Shown here: positions 33,782 to 45,255 of the stretch, in pieces
How positions within the stretch are numbered: position 1 is the first letter of the stretch
Layout of the letters: each line of letters starts with the position of its first letter
NCBI GenBank assembly: GCA_030522415.1
Contig: CM060113.1
Span: 15,180,151 to 15,244,150 of the forward strand
Length of the DNA stretch: 64,000 bases
Direction of reading: 5' to 3'
Origin: Channallabes apus
Taxonomy: Eukaryota; Chordata; Actinopteri; Siluriformes; Clariidae
Notes under the pieces: model-generated
The model's input: the letters and a program-made list of their open reading frames with translations, nothing else
Database searches by the model: none
What the model was told of the DNA's origin: nothing
Position numbers and translations under genes: made by a program

Positions 33782-34002
33782 CCACCCTGTGCAGGTGTTG
33801 TTACACGTGGTCTTCCACTGCGAGGATGATCAGCTGTCCTTCCTGTCTCCCTGTAGCCCTGTCTTAGGCGTCTCACAGTGCGGACATGGCAATTTATTGC
33901 CCTAGCCACATCAGCAGTCCTCATGCCTCCCTGCAGCATGCCTAATGCACGTTCACGCAGATGAGCAGGGACCCTGGGCATCTTTCTTTGGCTGTTTTTC
34001 AC
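33782..34002 (-). pseudogene. Tc1-like transposase N-terminus (helix-turn-helix)
   Basis: Minus-strand start at 34002 within the host Tc1-like element. MPRVPAHLRERALGMLQGG, ADVARAINCHVRTVRRLRQ and GRPRVTTPAQ are the first DNA-binding domain and GRPR hook typical of Tc1-like transposases. The frame is cut by the MITE insertion at 33778. Confidence 0.8.
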
Positions 34003-34122
34003 AGTTGGTAGACAAGTCTCTTTAGTGTCCTGCGTTTTTAGAACTGTGACCTTAAATGCCTACTTTCTGTAAGCTGTTAAGGTCTTAACGACCATTCCAC
34101 AGGTGTATGTTAATTAAATTTT

Positions 34123-34278
34123 CTCGGTTGCTTTGGAGAATTTCTCAGATCAGAAAGTGAATTCTCAAAACTACTTGTTCAACCGCCACGTAATTTTTTT
34201 CTCGGTTGCTTTGGAGCATTTCTCAGATCAGAAAGTGAATTCTCAAAACTACTTGTTCAACCGCCACGTAATTTTGTC
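34123..34278. repeat. 78-bp direct tandem repeat at the transposon end
   Basis: Two near-identical units starting CTCGGTTGCTTTGGAG at 34123 and 34201, so the left terminus of copy 2 is doubled. Confidence 0.9.
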
Positions 34279-34529
34279 ACTTGTGCAAAACACATGAACA
34301 TTTCTCATTGCTTTGATCAAAATGCAAATGCTTTCGTACATTCATATAATTGATTGTGTACAATTCTCTGTTGTTTTCCACATTTCCACTTGTTTATGTC
34401 ATGTTGATAAAAATATATTATACTAGTTTCAACTAAATAATCTTAACCCCAAAATCATTTCACGTCAGTTCATTGCACAAGTCACTGAATGCAAAATATT
34501 TAATCCAGTTGTCAAAATCTCCAAAAAAT

Positions 34530-35095
34530 AAAACTAATAATAATGTGGATGAGGCAGGCTTCAGTCTGAACAGAAGCAGAAGATGTGGTCGAAATGTCAT
34601 CAGCCACAGAGCTACTGTTGGCTTGCCAGGGCAGCGGGGAGGAAATATCACTATGTGTGCTGCTATTTCAAAGCATGGTGTTCTAACACATATTCCCCTT
34701 ATAGGCCCATATACACAGCATTTCCTCACCTTCCTAGAGATAGGGGTCCATTTTAAGATGATTTGGCCAAATATGTGATGTTTTGGGATAATGTGAGTTT
34801 TCAGCACTCAAACACCATCAGGGACTGGTTTTTGACCCATAACAGAATGTTGATGGAATTCCTCCCACCATATTCCCCATTCCTTAACCCAATTGAGGAG
34901 TTTTACTCATCATGGAGATGGAAGGTCTATGATCGCCAGCCACGTACACAGATGTCCCTTCTGGCTGCCATGGATGCAGCATGTGAGGATATTACCGTGG
35001 AAGCCTGCAGAGCCTGGATTAGACACTCAAGGGATGACATTTGCTGTGATGTTGATGAAAGTCTGTGGCCTGACAGACAGGGTCATCAGGGGGTA
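34530..35095 (+). pseudogene. DDE transposase, N-terminus missing
   Basis: VDEAGFSLN supplies the first catalytic Asp, WDNVSFQHS the second and FLPPYSPFLNPIEEF the Glu, about 35 residues later, as in IS630/Tc1/mariner DDE enzymes. One frameshift near 34770 splits the frame. The helix-turn-helix region seen in copy 1 is absent here, so neither copy is complete. Confidence 0.75.
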
Positions 35096-36262
35096 TAGAG
35101 ACAGACAACACCATGCACAGTTTTGCCTAAGAGGTGTTTCCTATGTTTACCATTTGTAATTTTATATTTTTCCCCATTGTGCTTCTGTGTCCTTATTTTT
35201 CCTATCACAATGACATTATATGATGTTATATTGTAATTCTTTTTTTTTTCAGTCCACTAGTAAAAGTACAATAAAAATGTGAATCCTTTTCGGTCTCAAT
35301 ATACAATCAATATTCCACAGTTTCACGGCATTTCATGCAATACTGTAGTCACGTAATTTGTGTAAACTTCGTGCACACCGATACAAATATCGAGGGTTTT
35401 TTTTCGTGCCACGATTCTCTTTTCGTGCCAGAGAACACGATTTTGAAAACAATTCACTTCCGGATAAATATAATTTATCCGCAATAGAAATCTAATATTG
35501 TAAAATATATTGATGAAATGTGCCGATAATATAGCTGTTACTGTAATTGATCAAACATAATGAAAATCAAAAGACAATTGCCACAGCAGTGAATTGGTTT
35601 AAAAATCGTACTGTCTGACACGAAAAAAAAAAAGCGCAATTTGTGTCAGTGGGCACGAATGAAATAGATGAAATATACGTGAATATTGCACGTAATGCCG
35701 TGATACTGCGTTGGTGCTGTTGAATTTCATAGATCCCATACAGAAGAAATTCAGCCTTTTGCATTGTCAATTACTGTAAACCAATCCATATTTTATATCA
35801 GGAAATCCTGAAACCATGCAATGTCATTCTGACAACATGACTAAACATTTTGACTTCACCGTATATAAACAATGACAAAAGGACTTGGCATTCTGATGGT
35901 GATGACATTTGCATTGACACAAAAACTTACTTTTGAAGGAATACCGAAGGAGTTTCGAGAATGCACTAACTGTTATGCAAATATTAAGACTGATTCGAGA
36001 AATGCTCCAAAGCAACTGAGAAAAACTGTAATTGAACATGCATGGAAAACATTGTTTAAACCCTTTACAATGAAGATTTGTAATTTATGAAGTTATTTGG
36101 ATTTGTACAACATTATTGTTGAAATACACAGTCCTGAAAAAGGGATGTTTCTTTTTTTGCTGAGTATATATATTCAAGACAATACCTACTCTAGGTTAGT
36201 AGATGTATCCTATCTTTAAAAATGTCCAATCTTTAAAAATAGTAAAGTACCCAAAGTCATAT

Positions 36263-36632
36263 TGTCATGCGCACTCAGCCGCGACCGGCACTAGGACCCG
36301 GAAGTAAGACGGTCGCAAACCTGAAAGCATAAAAGGAAACAAGATGGCGCCGCACATCGCTCTGTCATTGAGTTATGCCCAGGCTATTTCGGAATCGTTC
36401 CCATTCATGTGAGTACTCACTTTCTTGGCTTTACTTTCAGACTGAGTGTGTGTTTATAGGACTAGGGTTAGATTGTGTCTTTCCTTTGCTCATTCACTGT
36501 GAGAGTCCTTATAGTAAATCGCGTGATTATCCTGCCCGCTCGTGTCCATCCGTGTTTGGGTTTACCATTCACGCTACAGGGCTAACTGCTAAAGCTATCG
36601 CCTTTCTGGTCATCCCGGGTTAGTTCCTGACA
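36263..36632 (+). repeat. 5' LTR of gypsy copy 1
   Basis: 370 bp from TGTCATGCGC to TTCCTGACA (TG...CA). TATA-like ATAAAAG at 36329-36335, with the inferred transcript start about 30 bp further at 36359. Confidence 0.85.
36359..36369 (+). promoter_or_regulatory. Inferred RNA 5' end, self-primer sequence
   Basis: GCTCTGTCATT, about 30 bp after the TATA-like box, is the exact reverse complement of AATGACAGAGC just after the LTR. In Tf1/sushi-type elements the first 11 nt of the RNA prime reverse transcription. Confidence 0.65.
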
Positions 36633-36633
36633 G

Positions 36634-36644
36634 AATGACAGAGC
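36634..36644 (+). other. Self-primer binding site overlapping the gag start
   Basis: AATGACAGAGC begins two bases after the LTR and contains the gag ATG (36635). All 11 bases pair with 36359-36369. No tRNA-type site was recognised. Confidence 0.65.
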
Positions 36645-37216
36645 CTAAAGCAGTAAACCCAGCGGATCAGGCGCGCCTATGCGGTGTGGTTGACCAGCAT
36701 GCTATGCTCATCAATAAGCTAATCGGGGAGCTCGCTACTCTGCGCCGCGAGGTGGCGGATCTCAAGCGGGAGAACGCGAGTCTCCGGGTGGCTGTTGATG
36801 GCATGGCTAGTGGTCCGCCCGCCGCGGCGGCCGCAGCCCCGCCCCAACCCCCCCCACCTTCTGATGTTTTTCTAGCACTTCCGGATAAATGGGATGGCAC
36901 GGATGGGAAATGCAGTGTGTTTTTAACATCGCTGGAACTGGTGTTTGAGTTTAATGCCACCAAATACTCCACCGACCGGCTGCGCATTGCACTACTCGTC
37001 TCGTTGCTATCAGGGCAGGCAGCAGAGTGGGCCGTGGCAGTCCTGCGCGCGGACACAGACATTGCACACTCCTACAACGAGTTCACCCGTCAACTCAAGT
37101 TAACGTTTGAACATCCCGCGGGCGAGGTGGAGACCGACACAAAGCTCTGCCACCTGCGGCAGGGAGGATTGTCCGTGAGTAAATACACCGCAGAGTTCAG
37201 AACCCTTGCCATCTAG
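36635..37216 (+). pseudogene. gag of gypsy copy 1 (nonsense at codon 194)
   Basis: Starts at the ATG two bases after the LTR. MTEPKAVNPADQ, a heptad-like region (ELATLRREVADLKREN), an Ala/Pro linker, then a capsid-like region with LALPDKWDGT and YSTDRLRIALLVSLLSGQAAEWA. A TAG at 37214-37216 interrupts it, after which the same frame continues with gag sequence to an intact CX2CX4HX4C zinc knuckle at about 37573-37615. It would form the particle capsid and bind RNA; here it is broken. Confidence 0.8.
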
Positions 37217-39004
37217 ACCACCTGGGGAGACGCAGCCCTCCGGACGTCCTACTTCGAGGGGCTGGCTAACCGCATTAAAGACGAGCTAGCCGGACGAGAG
37301 CTCCCAGCTACACTGGAGGGGCTAATCCAGCTAGCCCTCCGTATTGACCAGCGCCTGCTCTCCCGTTCGAAGCCAGCACCTCGAACCCTGCCGCCATCTT
37401 CCACCTATGCCTACACTGCACCAAGGTCACCACCTACCGTCACCACTGCCTTCCCTGGACGTCTCGGATCTCCACCCCCTGCCGTGGTTGACACCGGAGC
37501 TGGGGAACCCATGCAACTAGGGCGCGCCTCCCTGACCGTGGCGGAACGTGAAAGACGTTACCGCGAGGGACTGTGTGCCTATTGCTGCTCAGCGGCGCAC
37601 CACCGAGTGACCTGTCCGTCCCGTCCGGGAACGTCAGGAGAGACTCACCGGGCACCATCCATCTCTCCGCCACCACCGACATCACCACTACTCGACTCAC
37701 GGTTCAGGTAGCCCTCCACCTTGGCCACAAACGGGTCCGAAATACTGCGTTCATCGATTCCGGTGCCACGGGTAACTTCATTGACTCAACGTACGTCTAG
37801 GGACGTCAATTGAGGGTAAAGATTGAGGCGTTATCCCAGCCAATGAGAATCACCTCAGTCGACGGGCGGCCCCTCTCATCCAGCCCTATCACCCACCAGA
37901 CTCCACCCATCACTCTCGTCATCGGCCAACATCAAGAGGAGATTCGTTTCCACCTGACGTCCATCTCTTCTCCACCCATCATCCTCGGCTACCCCTGGCT
38001 TCTGCAGCACGACCCAGTCATCTCCTGGTCTCAAAGCCGGATCCTTCAGTGGGGGCCGACCTGCACCGACTTATGCCTACGGGCCCAGCCTGGGACCTGT
38101 TCCAGGGAGTCCGAGGCCCCCGACGTCGACATCCATGCCATTCCTCCACCTTATCGGGACCTGGCTGAAGTATTTTGTAAACGCCGGGCCAACCACCTAC
38201 CGCCTCACAGACCATACGCCCTAGCCATCGAACTCCAGCCGGGTTCCAGCCCCCCCGCGGCCATCTCTACTCTCTCTCCAACAACGAGACCCAGGCGATG
38301 GAGGAATATGTCGCCAGCGCCCTACGACATGGCACCATCAGACCATCCTCCTCGCCGGCTGCCGCGGGGTTCTTCTTCGTGAAGAAAAAAAGGGGCGAAC
38401 TTCGTCCGTGTGTCGACTATCGGGGGCTAAATAAGATCACCATCAGAAATCGTCACCCTCTGCCTCTTACCAACTCAGCCCTGGACGCCCTCTCTGGTGC
38501 CACCGTGTTCACTAAGTTGGACCTCCGGAGCGCCTACAACTTGGTGCGCATCAGGGAGGGTGATGAGTGGAAGACGGCCTTCATCACCCCCACCGGACAT
38601 TATGAGAGCCTGGTCATTCCATTTGGACTCTGCAACGCACCCTCGGCCTTCCAGCGCTTCATTAATGACGTCCTCAGGGACATGCTAGGCCGATGGGTGT
38701 TCGTCTATCTAGACGACATATTAATTTATTCACGCACCACCGAAGAACACACCAAACACGTTCGAGCTATTCTTAAGAGATTGCTCGCCCAACAGCTGTA
38801 CTGTAAGCTGGAAAAGTGTGCTTTTCACGAGCACTCCACCACGTTCCTGGGTTTTGTCATCTCGCCCCAGGGCCATGGACCCGCAGAAACTGGAGGTTGT
38901 ACGTCACTGGCCCCTACCCAGGACACTAAATCAGCTCCAACGCTTTCTCGGGTTTGCAAATTTTTATTGTCGCTTCATCCGGGGCTACAGTACAGTTGCA
39001 GCAC
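37217..39004 (+). pseudogene. gag C-terminus, protease and RT of gypsy copy 1, frameshifted
   Basis: After the zinc knuckle come an aspartic protease piece (FIDSGATGNFID near 37750) and [12 protein letters not shown], then RT with [36 protein letters not shown] and the catalytic YLDD near 38705. At least three frame breaks are visible, including one near 38870 before FLGFANFY. RNase H and integrase are deleted. Confidence 0.8.
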
Positions 39005-39021
39005 TAGTTCCTGACACATAT

Positions 39022-40744
39022 AATCTTGGTCATTAAAAACAGAACTTTTAGAAAACTTCTTCCAAACTGAAGATTTTCCAAAACTCTGTTTTCAGTGGTG
39101 TTGTGTGGACAGGGGAAACAGAGATTTTGGCTTGTTGTAACGTCACCTTGTTCCGATGATGTAATTGTCTGCGTGCCAGTCTCCTTGATTTGACATCTGG
39201 ATATTTTGACACCGGAGGATATTTTGTGCAAGGTGGACGTACGTACAGTACGGTAAACTAGTGACTGTGTTAACGCTGCATACTGGACTTTTTACATGCG
39301 TGCACATACACGCGCAGTTAATCACACAATATGTTAATGAACAGAGGTGCCTTAATGTACTACTAAGCTCACTGCTGCTACATACTGTACAAAACTCTGA
39401 CGACATAGACCCCGCAGACAGTGACTGCTGTGTCGGACAAGACCTTTTGGAAGTTCTACAAAGTGCAACAGGTAATGATGTTTTGTCTAGGCTTCTGTTT
39501 GGCTCCCTGTTGATTAAGTGGGCTCCTAACAGCACTTAACAGGGTGTTTTGCATTTTCATATGGACAAAGATATTTTTAAAATGTAGGTTGTGTAGACAG
39601 AATTATTTAAAAAAATCTAATAATCTTCTAAAAATCTAAGCTCTTCCCCATGCTGTATCCATTAAATTTCTGGCAGATCTGGCATTATCATTGTTTCAAG
39701 GCCTGCATTTTTTGCCTACTGTAATGTTTCCAATTTTGTTATTGAAAAAGTTAATGAATGGTGACTCAAAATATTGAACTTAATCACCTGAGTTCTGTGG
39801 GGGTCAAATGGCGATCTACTCATAGTTCATAACTCTGGGAGATTACTGTTAACACTCTGTATTGTAGCTGATGTGAATGTGGTAGTGCAGCATAATAATG
39901 TAGAATTAGATAAAATAATCTTTAAAAACAACCAAAAATAAAAAAGGACATTCTTTGCTCTGTATGTATTTGAATACTACTTGAATAGATTTTGCCAAAA
40001 GCCAATTACCTGGAAACAAAAACAGAAACTATGAGCCTTCATGTTCATTTGTATCTGTACATACAAATTTATATCTGTTACAAATGGACGAGGTGTTCAG
40101 GTAAATTGTATTGAGCTTAGTTATAGAATAATGCCGTGTATCACTTTAAACCATATGAGATAAAGCCAAGATTTGACTAAACATACATGAATTCTGTCCA
40201 TCATTCTGCTAGGCTTTTGACCGACAGTGAAGGAAGTGTATTCAGAAAATACCTACTCTAAGTATATACAATCAATCCAATCTTTAGAAATGTGCGTCTG
40301 AAGCCAAAGTGATGGTTTTAATATATTTCTTTTACAAATTATAAAAAATATAAATAAATAGCCTCTGAAAAACAACCAAAAATTTTAATAAACAGCAATT
40401 TTGCTCAGTGAGTATTTTATTATTTCCCAAAAATATTTTACACATAATATATAAATCATGTTATTAAAGGAGAAGAAAAGGAAACTACATATTACAACAC
40501 AGCATCACTTAAAGTAAACAAAACAAAATGACAAATTAATTAAAACGTCTTTACAGTGTATTCACAGCTCTTTCTATTCTTAAATACACCAAATACAATG
40601 GAAGATGTTGTCCCTTTAAGAAAACACTAGGTGATAAAATGTATTTTGCACAGCAGGGAAAAGCCAGAAGATATATTTAAGTTTTCTATTTCAAAACACT
40701 TTACAATCTTGGTTTTAATAAAGTTATTATTTTATTAAAAATAA
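39022..40744. other. Non-coding AT-rich interval
   Basis: No gene or recognised TE. About 40200-40300 (CTTTTGACCGACAGTG, AATACCTACTCTA) matches the sequence on the two sides of the Tc1 nest (30310-30338 and 36171-36240), so the same ancestral block exists here without the insertion. Confidence 0.5.
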
Positions 40745-41075
40745 TTCTTAATTATTATATGAAGTACACACACACACGCGCGCGCGCTCACACACACACA
40801 CACACACACGTATTATTTACATTTTATTTTATTTTATTATTAAGTTTATAAGTTAAATAATAAAATGTCTTTATTATACAGTATATAAAAGTATTAATAT
40901 ACAGTACTGTATATTGTTAGGATTTGGGGTCAATGTTGGATATTAAATAATTGTATACATAATAAACGTATAATATGTATATATAAAGATAACATGTCAT
41001 CTCACACTACCACATTTTTGATTTTTAATCAATGGTTTCTTTTTTACTGGTAAGATGTAATCATGAAGACGACCA
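40745..41075. repeat. Diverged duplicated block, unit A left part
   Basis: Matches 43196-43515 in order: CA repeat, TTTATTTTATTTTATTATTA, TATATTGTTAGG, ATCTCACACTACCA, CAATGGTTTCTTTTTTACTG. Includes a mixed CA/CG microsatellite at 40766-40810. Confidence 0.7.
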
Positions 41076-41089
41076 AATTAATTCAATTA

Positions 41090-42110
41090 AATTCAATTCA
41101 ATTTTATCTGTATAGCATTGTTACAACCCGTGGCTCCAAGGGAAGCAACAAAAGAAGGACGCAAGGAAACATAAGACTGAATTGGAAAAGGCTTTATTCA
41201 ATTTAAACACAAGACACTACAAAGAAAAGAAACAACGAAACATAATATTCCTGTGTACATCAGAGTCAGTGTGTAGTGCAGGGTGCCTGAATGCAACATT
41301 GTAATGTACTGATGGTGTACTGTAAAAGTGTAAGTGACCAAACTCCAACCCACTCAAAATGCCTCAACTATCGCTCTTTTAAGATAGCACTCGGAGCGCA
41401 GTGGCAGGTGCGCTCAATCTGCAGATTGCCAAAAACAGAACCACCAATCACATCTCATAGGCTTACTGACAGGGCCACAAAGCAGCTTCACACAATCAAA
41501 AGAATTATTTAAGTTTGTATGGAATGTGAATGTGTATGAATCAAATGGTCAGATGAGCAAGCCGAGGGCGGCAGTGGCAAGGAAAAACTCCCTGAGATGG
41601 TAATAGGAAGAAACCTTGAGAGGAAGGAGACTCAACAGGGAACCCATCCTCATTTGGGAGAAATAGATAGCAGGAAATGATCTGCATTTATACTGTGTGT
41701 TAGGTCGCAGGCAGTTCAGCTATAATAGTTGATGTTAATTGATGTTAAAATGGAATCCAGGTAGTAATTGGCGACTCAGGTAGACTTGTAGGAAGTTCCA
41801 GTCAAGTCCCCAGAGAAACAGCTGCTAACACCAGTCGAGGCCATAACCGTCTTCTAAGTAGAGAGAATCATCCCCAGACACGAGACGCATCCCAAAGAAA
41901 CACACGGGGCATCCATGCGGCGAGACCTCCAACCAGAAGCGGGGCACAAGGATGGGTCAGACAGGTCCGGAGGGCAGAGGGAGTCTGGATCACTGGCAGC
42001 TCAGGAACAACATGTGTAGCTCGACAGAGAGTGAGAAAGAGTGAAAGGGGGAGACAGGGGGAGAGAGGGAAGAGAAAGAGGGGGAGAAAGAGCAGAAGAG
42101 GAGAGATAAA
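41090..42110 (-). mobile_element. Fish LINE (L2-like) 3' end and associated dispersed repeat
   Basis: Starts AATTCAATTCAATTTTATCTGTATAGC, whose reverse complement ends the L2-like tail seen at 50945-51050. After an inserted segment of about 350 bp (41128-41480), CAAAGCAGCTTCACACAATC and the widespread fish repeat GGAAAAACTCCCTGAGATGG...GGGAACCCATCCTCATTTGGG follow. No coding capacity. Family assignment is tentative. Confidence 0.45.
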
Positions 42111-42118
42111 ATGTGTGG

Positions 42119-42600
42119 ACTATAATATGTATATAAAGATAATGTGTCATCTCACACTACCATATTTTGATTTTTAATCAATGGTTTCTTTTTTACTGGT
42201 AAGAGGTGATCATGAAGAAGAAAAATCTGACATTATTATTTTGACTCACATGTAATTAATTTCTGGCATGGGGTGCAAAATTAATTGTTGTTTCATGAAT
42301 CATATTAATATTTTACTTTAATTTAATTGTTCATTAAAAGTCAGTCATTCATGTACACGTGGCCGTTCTGGTATGAAACAATTTAGCAGTGTTATCTATG
42401 TGATGTTTATTCAGTTCAGTTCAATTTGTACTTTAACAACAGCTATTCCACGTCATGGAAATCTAGATTCACAGGTGCAGAATGTTCCAAACAGAGATAT
42501 AGCATCATCATGAACTTCATGACTGTGATACTTCATAATAAAATAAAATATAAAGTATATATCAAATATAATAATTCCTCTTCAAGCAATCACATGCACC
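42119..42600. repeat. Diverged duplicated block, unit A right part
   Basis: Resumes the block after the insertion, repeating about 110 bp already present at 40967-41075, and then matches 43420-44095 (TGACTCACATGTAATTAATT, AACTTCATGACTGTGA, TTCAAGCAATCACAT). Confidence 0.7.
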
Positions 42601-42620
42601 CACATACACACACCCACAAT

Positions 42621-42682
<62 letters not shown>
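42621..42682. repeat. (GATA)n microsatellite
   Basis: About 15 GATA units. Confidence 0.95.
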
Positions 42683-42751
42683 TATTGATTATTTTGCCTT
42701 TAACATAGTTTTACAAAATGAAAAAGGATAAAAATCAGGAAAAACATATAT

Positions 42752-42804
42752 TGTATGTATGTATGTATGTATGTATGTATGTATGTATGTATGTATGTAT
42801 GTAT
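42752..42804. repeat. (GTAT)n microsatellite
   Basis: About 13 GTAT units. Confidence 0.95.
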
Positions 42805-43194
42805 TTTTTGTTTATTGATGAATTATTATTATAATTTTTTTTTTACAATACGGACTTTCCAAATATATCAAGTGAACAGAATTTAGCACATAAACCTGAA
42901 TATAAATGAATATACAAAGGATTCCACTGAGATGGAATGATTGGAAGTGCTTTTTACATTCCCCTTCACATATATGCTTTTATATACGTATATGGTTATT
43001 TGGTAAACAGTGTACTTTAGGTCTACACTCTAGGTGAAAGTACTGAGATATTCAATATTTATTGCATCAAGAGTGTGATATTAGATTAGAGTCTAAAATA
43101 AAAAAAAAAAGTTGATTGCAAAAATATTGGCCTAAATCATTATATTACAAATTTTCAATAGCAAAATAAAATCCCAACCCTTCTAATCCCCCTT

Positions 43195-43195
<1 letters not shown>

Positions 43196-43257
<62 letters not shown>

Positions 43258-44095
43258 TATTATTTTACACTTTATTTTATTTTATTATTACGTTTATAAG
43301 GTAAATAATAAAATGTGTGCATCTTTATTATATGGTATATAAAATAATTAATACAGTATATATTGTTAGGTCTTGGAGACAATGCTGAAAATTAAATAAT
43401 TGCATAAATAATAAAGATATAATATGTATATAAAGATAATGTGTCATCTCGCCCTACCATATTTAGATTTTTAATCAATGGCTTCTTTTTTACTGGTAAG
43501 AGGTGATCATGAAGAAGAAAAATCTGACATTATTATTTTGACTCACATGTAATTAATTTCTGGCATGTGGTGCAAAATTAATTGTTCTTTCATGAATCAT
43601 ATTAATATTTTACTTTAAAATATTAACTTTAATTAAACTTTAGTTAGATTTTTATTATTTGATAAGTTTAAAAATTAACCTTTAACTTTAATTTGATTGT
43701 TCATTAAAAACCAGTCATTCATGTACACGTCCCATTCTCGTATGAAGCAATTTAGCAATGTTATCTATGTGATGTTTATTCAGTTCAGTTTAACAATAGC
43801 TATTCCGCGTCATGGAAATCCAGATTCACAGGTGCAGAATGTTCCAAACACACACACAAAGCATCACCATGAACTTCATGACTGTGACACTTCATATACC
43901 TGTACCATTACAAAATATGTTTTTAAGATCTTTACAAAAATTACAGTAGTAGAAATCATTCACATTACATTTAAAACTCTTTCTCTGGCCATGTCTATTA
44001 TTATTATTTTCAATATAACAATTATAACAAAATATACAGTATATTACATATATTATCAAATATAATAATTCCTGTTCAAGCAATCACATTTATTA
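43196..44095. repeat. Diverged duplicated block, unit B
   Basis: Second copy of the 40745-41075 plus 42119-42600 block, beginning with a (CA)n run at 43196-43255 and uninterrupted by the LINE repeat. No coding content. Confidence 0.75.
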
Positions 44096-44873
44096 TACAT
44101 GTAGTGTTTACTATCCACTGCCCATGATAACTTTTAACTGGGGATGCCGAAGTTGCTGCAGTTATTTAAGAGTTTTACAGATGTGTATGTCACCGGGTTT
44201 GTGCACATCTCATTACAGTATTTTTTTATGATTTTCATTTCATTTCTGCTCTAAAAGTATGTAGGGTAAATGCAATGAATATGTGAAAAGTGTGTTTAAA
44301 TTGTATTGTGAACAGTTTGTGAAAAGTTATATTGTAGATGAAAAATTTCATTTTATATACTGTACCGTTTTAGTGTTATTGTTTTGTGAAAGTGTATTTT
44401 TTCAGCAAATAGAAGTTTTTATTTAGTTTAAATATTTGTTTATTGTAAACCTGAAAGATGCATTTTTAAAGAATGTTTTACTGTAATCTAAAGCAGTGTT
44501 CAGTGTTCACATATGTTCATAATAAATAGATTGAATGTCTTATTCAATAGAACATTTTTTTAAATAGTTCCTCAGGGAACACATTGTACACCATTAAAAT
44601 ACACAAGCTTGTAGAATTTCTCTATAGTAACATAAGCATAGTTACAAGGGCTTGTCACTGGGGTGGTTCCTTCCTTTGATTAAGGTACAATAATGTACCA
44701 GCAATTTTATAAAACAAAAGGAACAAATACTGTCCTTGATGGTACAAACAGAACAGGTACAAATTTGTTTCTATATTCAGGTACAAATCTGTGTCCTTGA
44801 AAGGTACTGCCCCAGTGACAATAGTTTGTACCTTCATTAGTACAAAACTGTACTCACAGTAATCTACACAGCC
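44096..44873. other. Non-coding interval
   Basis: Nothing recognised. An imperfect internal repetition of GGTACAA-like words occurs at about 44680-44850. Confidence 0.45.
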
Positions 44874-45255
44874 ACTGGGACCTAATATGAACAATGAAGT
44901 TTTGGCAGCTGTTAGGACTAAAGACAAACAGGCAACTCAATAAGCTTTGTTCTTTAAATAAAGTGGCTTTCCATTTACAATAAAAACACAAAAAAATTTT
45001 CCCTTTCAAAAGCTACACTCGATGCTGCGTGAAAACGCTATGGGAACATCTTTTCGTGTTGCCGACTGGGACTTAATGTGAACAATGAAGTTTTGGCAGC
45101 TGTTAGAACTAAAGACAAACAGGCAACTCAATAAGCTTTGTTCTTTAAATAAAGTGGCTTTCCATTTACAATAAAAACACAAAAAAATGTTCCCTTTCAA
45201 AAGCTACACTCGATGCTGCGTGAAAACGCTATGGGAACATCTTTTCGTGTTGCCG
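44874..45255. repeat. 191-bp tandem duplication spanning the left edge of the DIRS element
   Basis: Two near-identical units (44874-45064, 45065-45255). Each contains flanking sequence plus the first about 60 bp of the DIRS terminal repeat (CCCTTTCAAAAGCTACACTC to TTTTCGTGTTGCCG). Confidence 0.9.

Larger units (their letters stand above)
34117..36028 (+). mobile_element. Tc1/mariner-superfamily transposon, copy 2
   Basis: TA at 34115-34116 and 36029-36030. Inverted ends CTC(A/G)GTTGCTTTGGAG near both termini. It interrupts the host Tc1-like element exactly between GTTAATTA and ATTGAACATGC, which are contiguous in that family. It encodes central and C-terminal transposase. Confidence 0.75.
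30339..36166 (-). mobile_element. Tc1-like transposon carrying three nested insertions
   Basis: The left terminus TACTCACCAAAAAAAGAAACG (30339 on) and right terminus TTTCTTTTTTTGCTGAGTA (to 36166) are inverted copies. Only about 0.8 kb is the element itself: 30339-30458, 31539-31777, 33779-34116 and 36029-36166. It is interrupted by a hAT MITE (30459-31538), a 2-kb MITE (31778-33778) and a Tc1/mariner-superfamily element (34117-36028). The pieces line up as one continuous ancestral element. Its minus-strand transposase is itself internally deleted. Confidence 0.85.
36263..39016 (+). mobile_element. Ty3/gypsy (Tf1/sushi-type) retrotransposon, deletion derivative
   Basis: Flanked by the 5-bp direct repeat CATAT at 36258-36262 and 39017-39021. 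It holds a complete 5' LTR, gag and pol up to RT, then jumps to the final 11-12 bp of the LTR (TAGTTCCTGACA). RNase H, integrase and nearly all of the 3' LTR are gone. The related copy at 52562 retains RNase H and integrase. Confidence 0.87.

Noticed and set aside
35872..36090. Small plus-strand frame of 72 codons
   Set aside because: It spans the right end of one transposon and the host Tc1 terminus; no homology.
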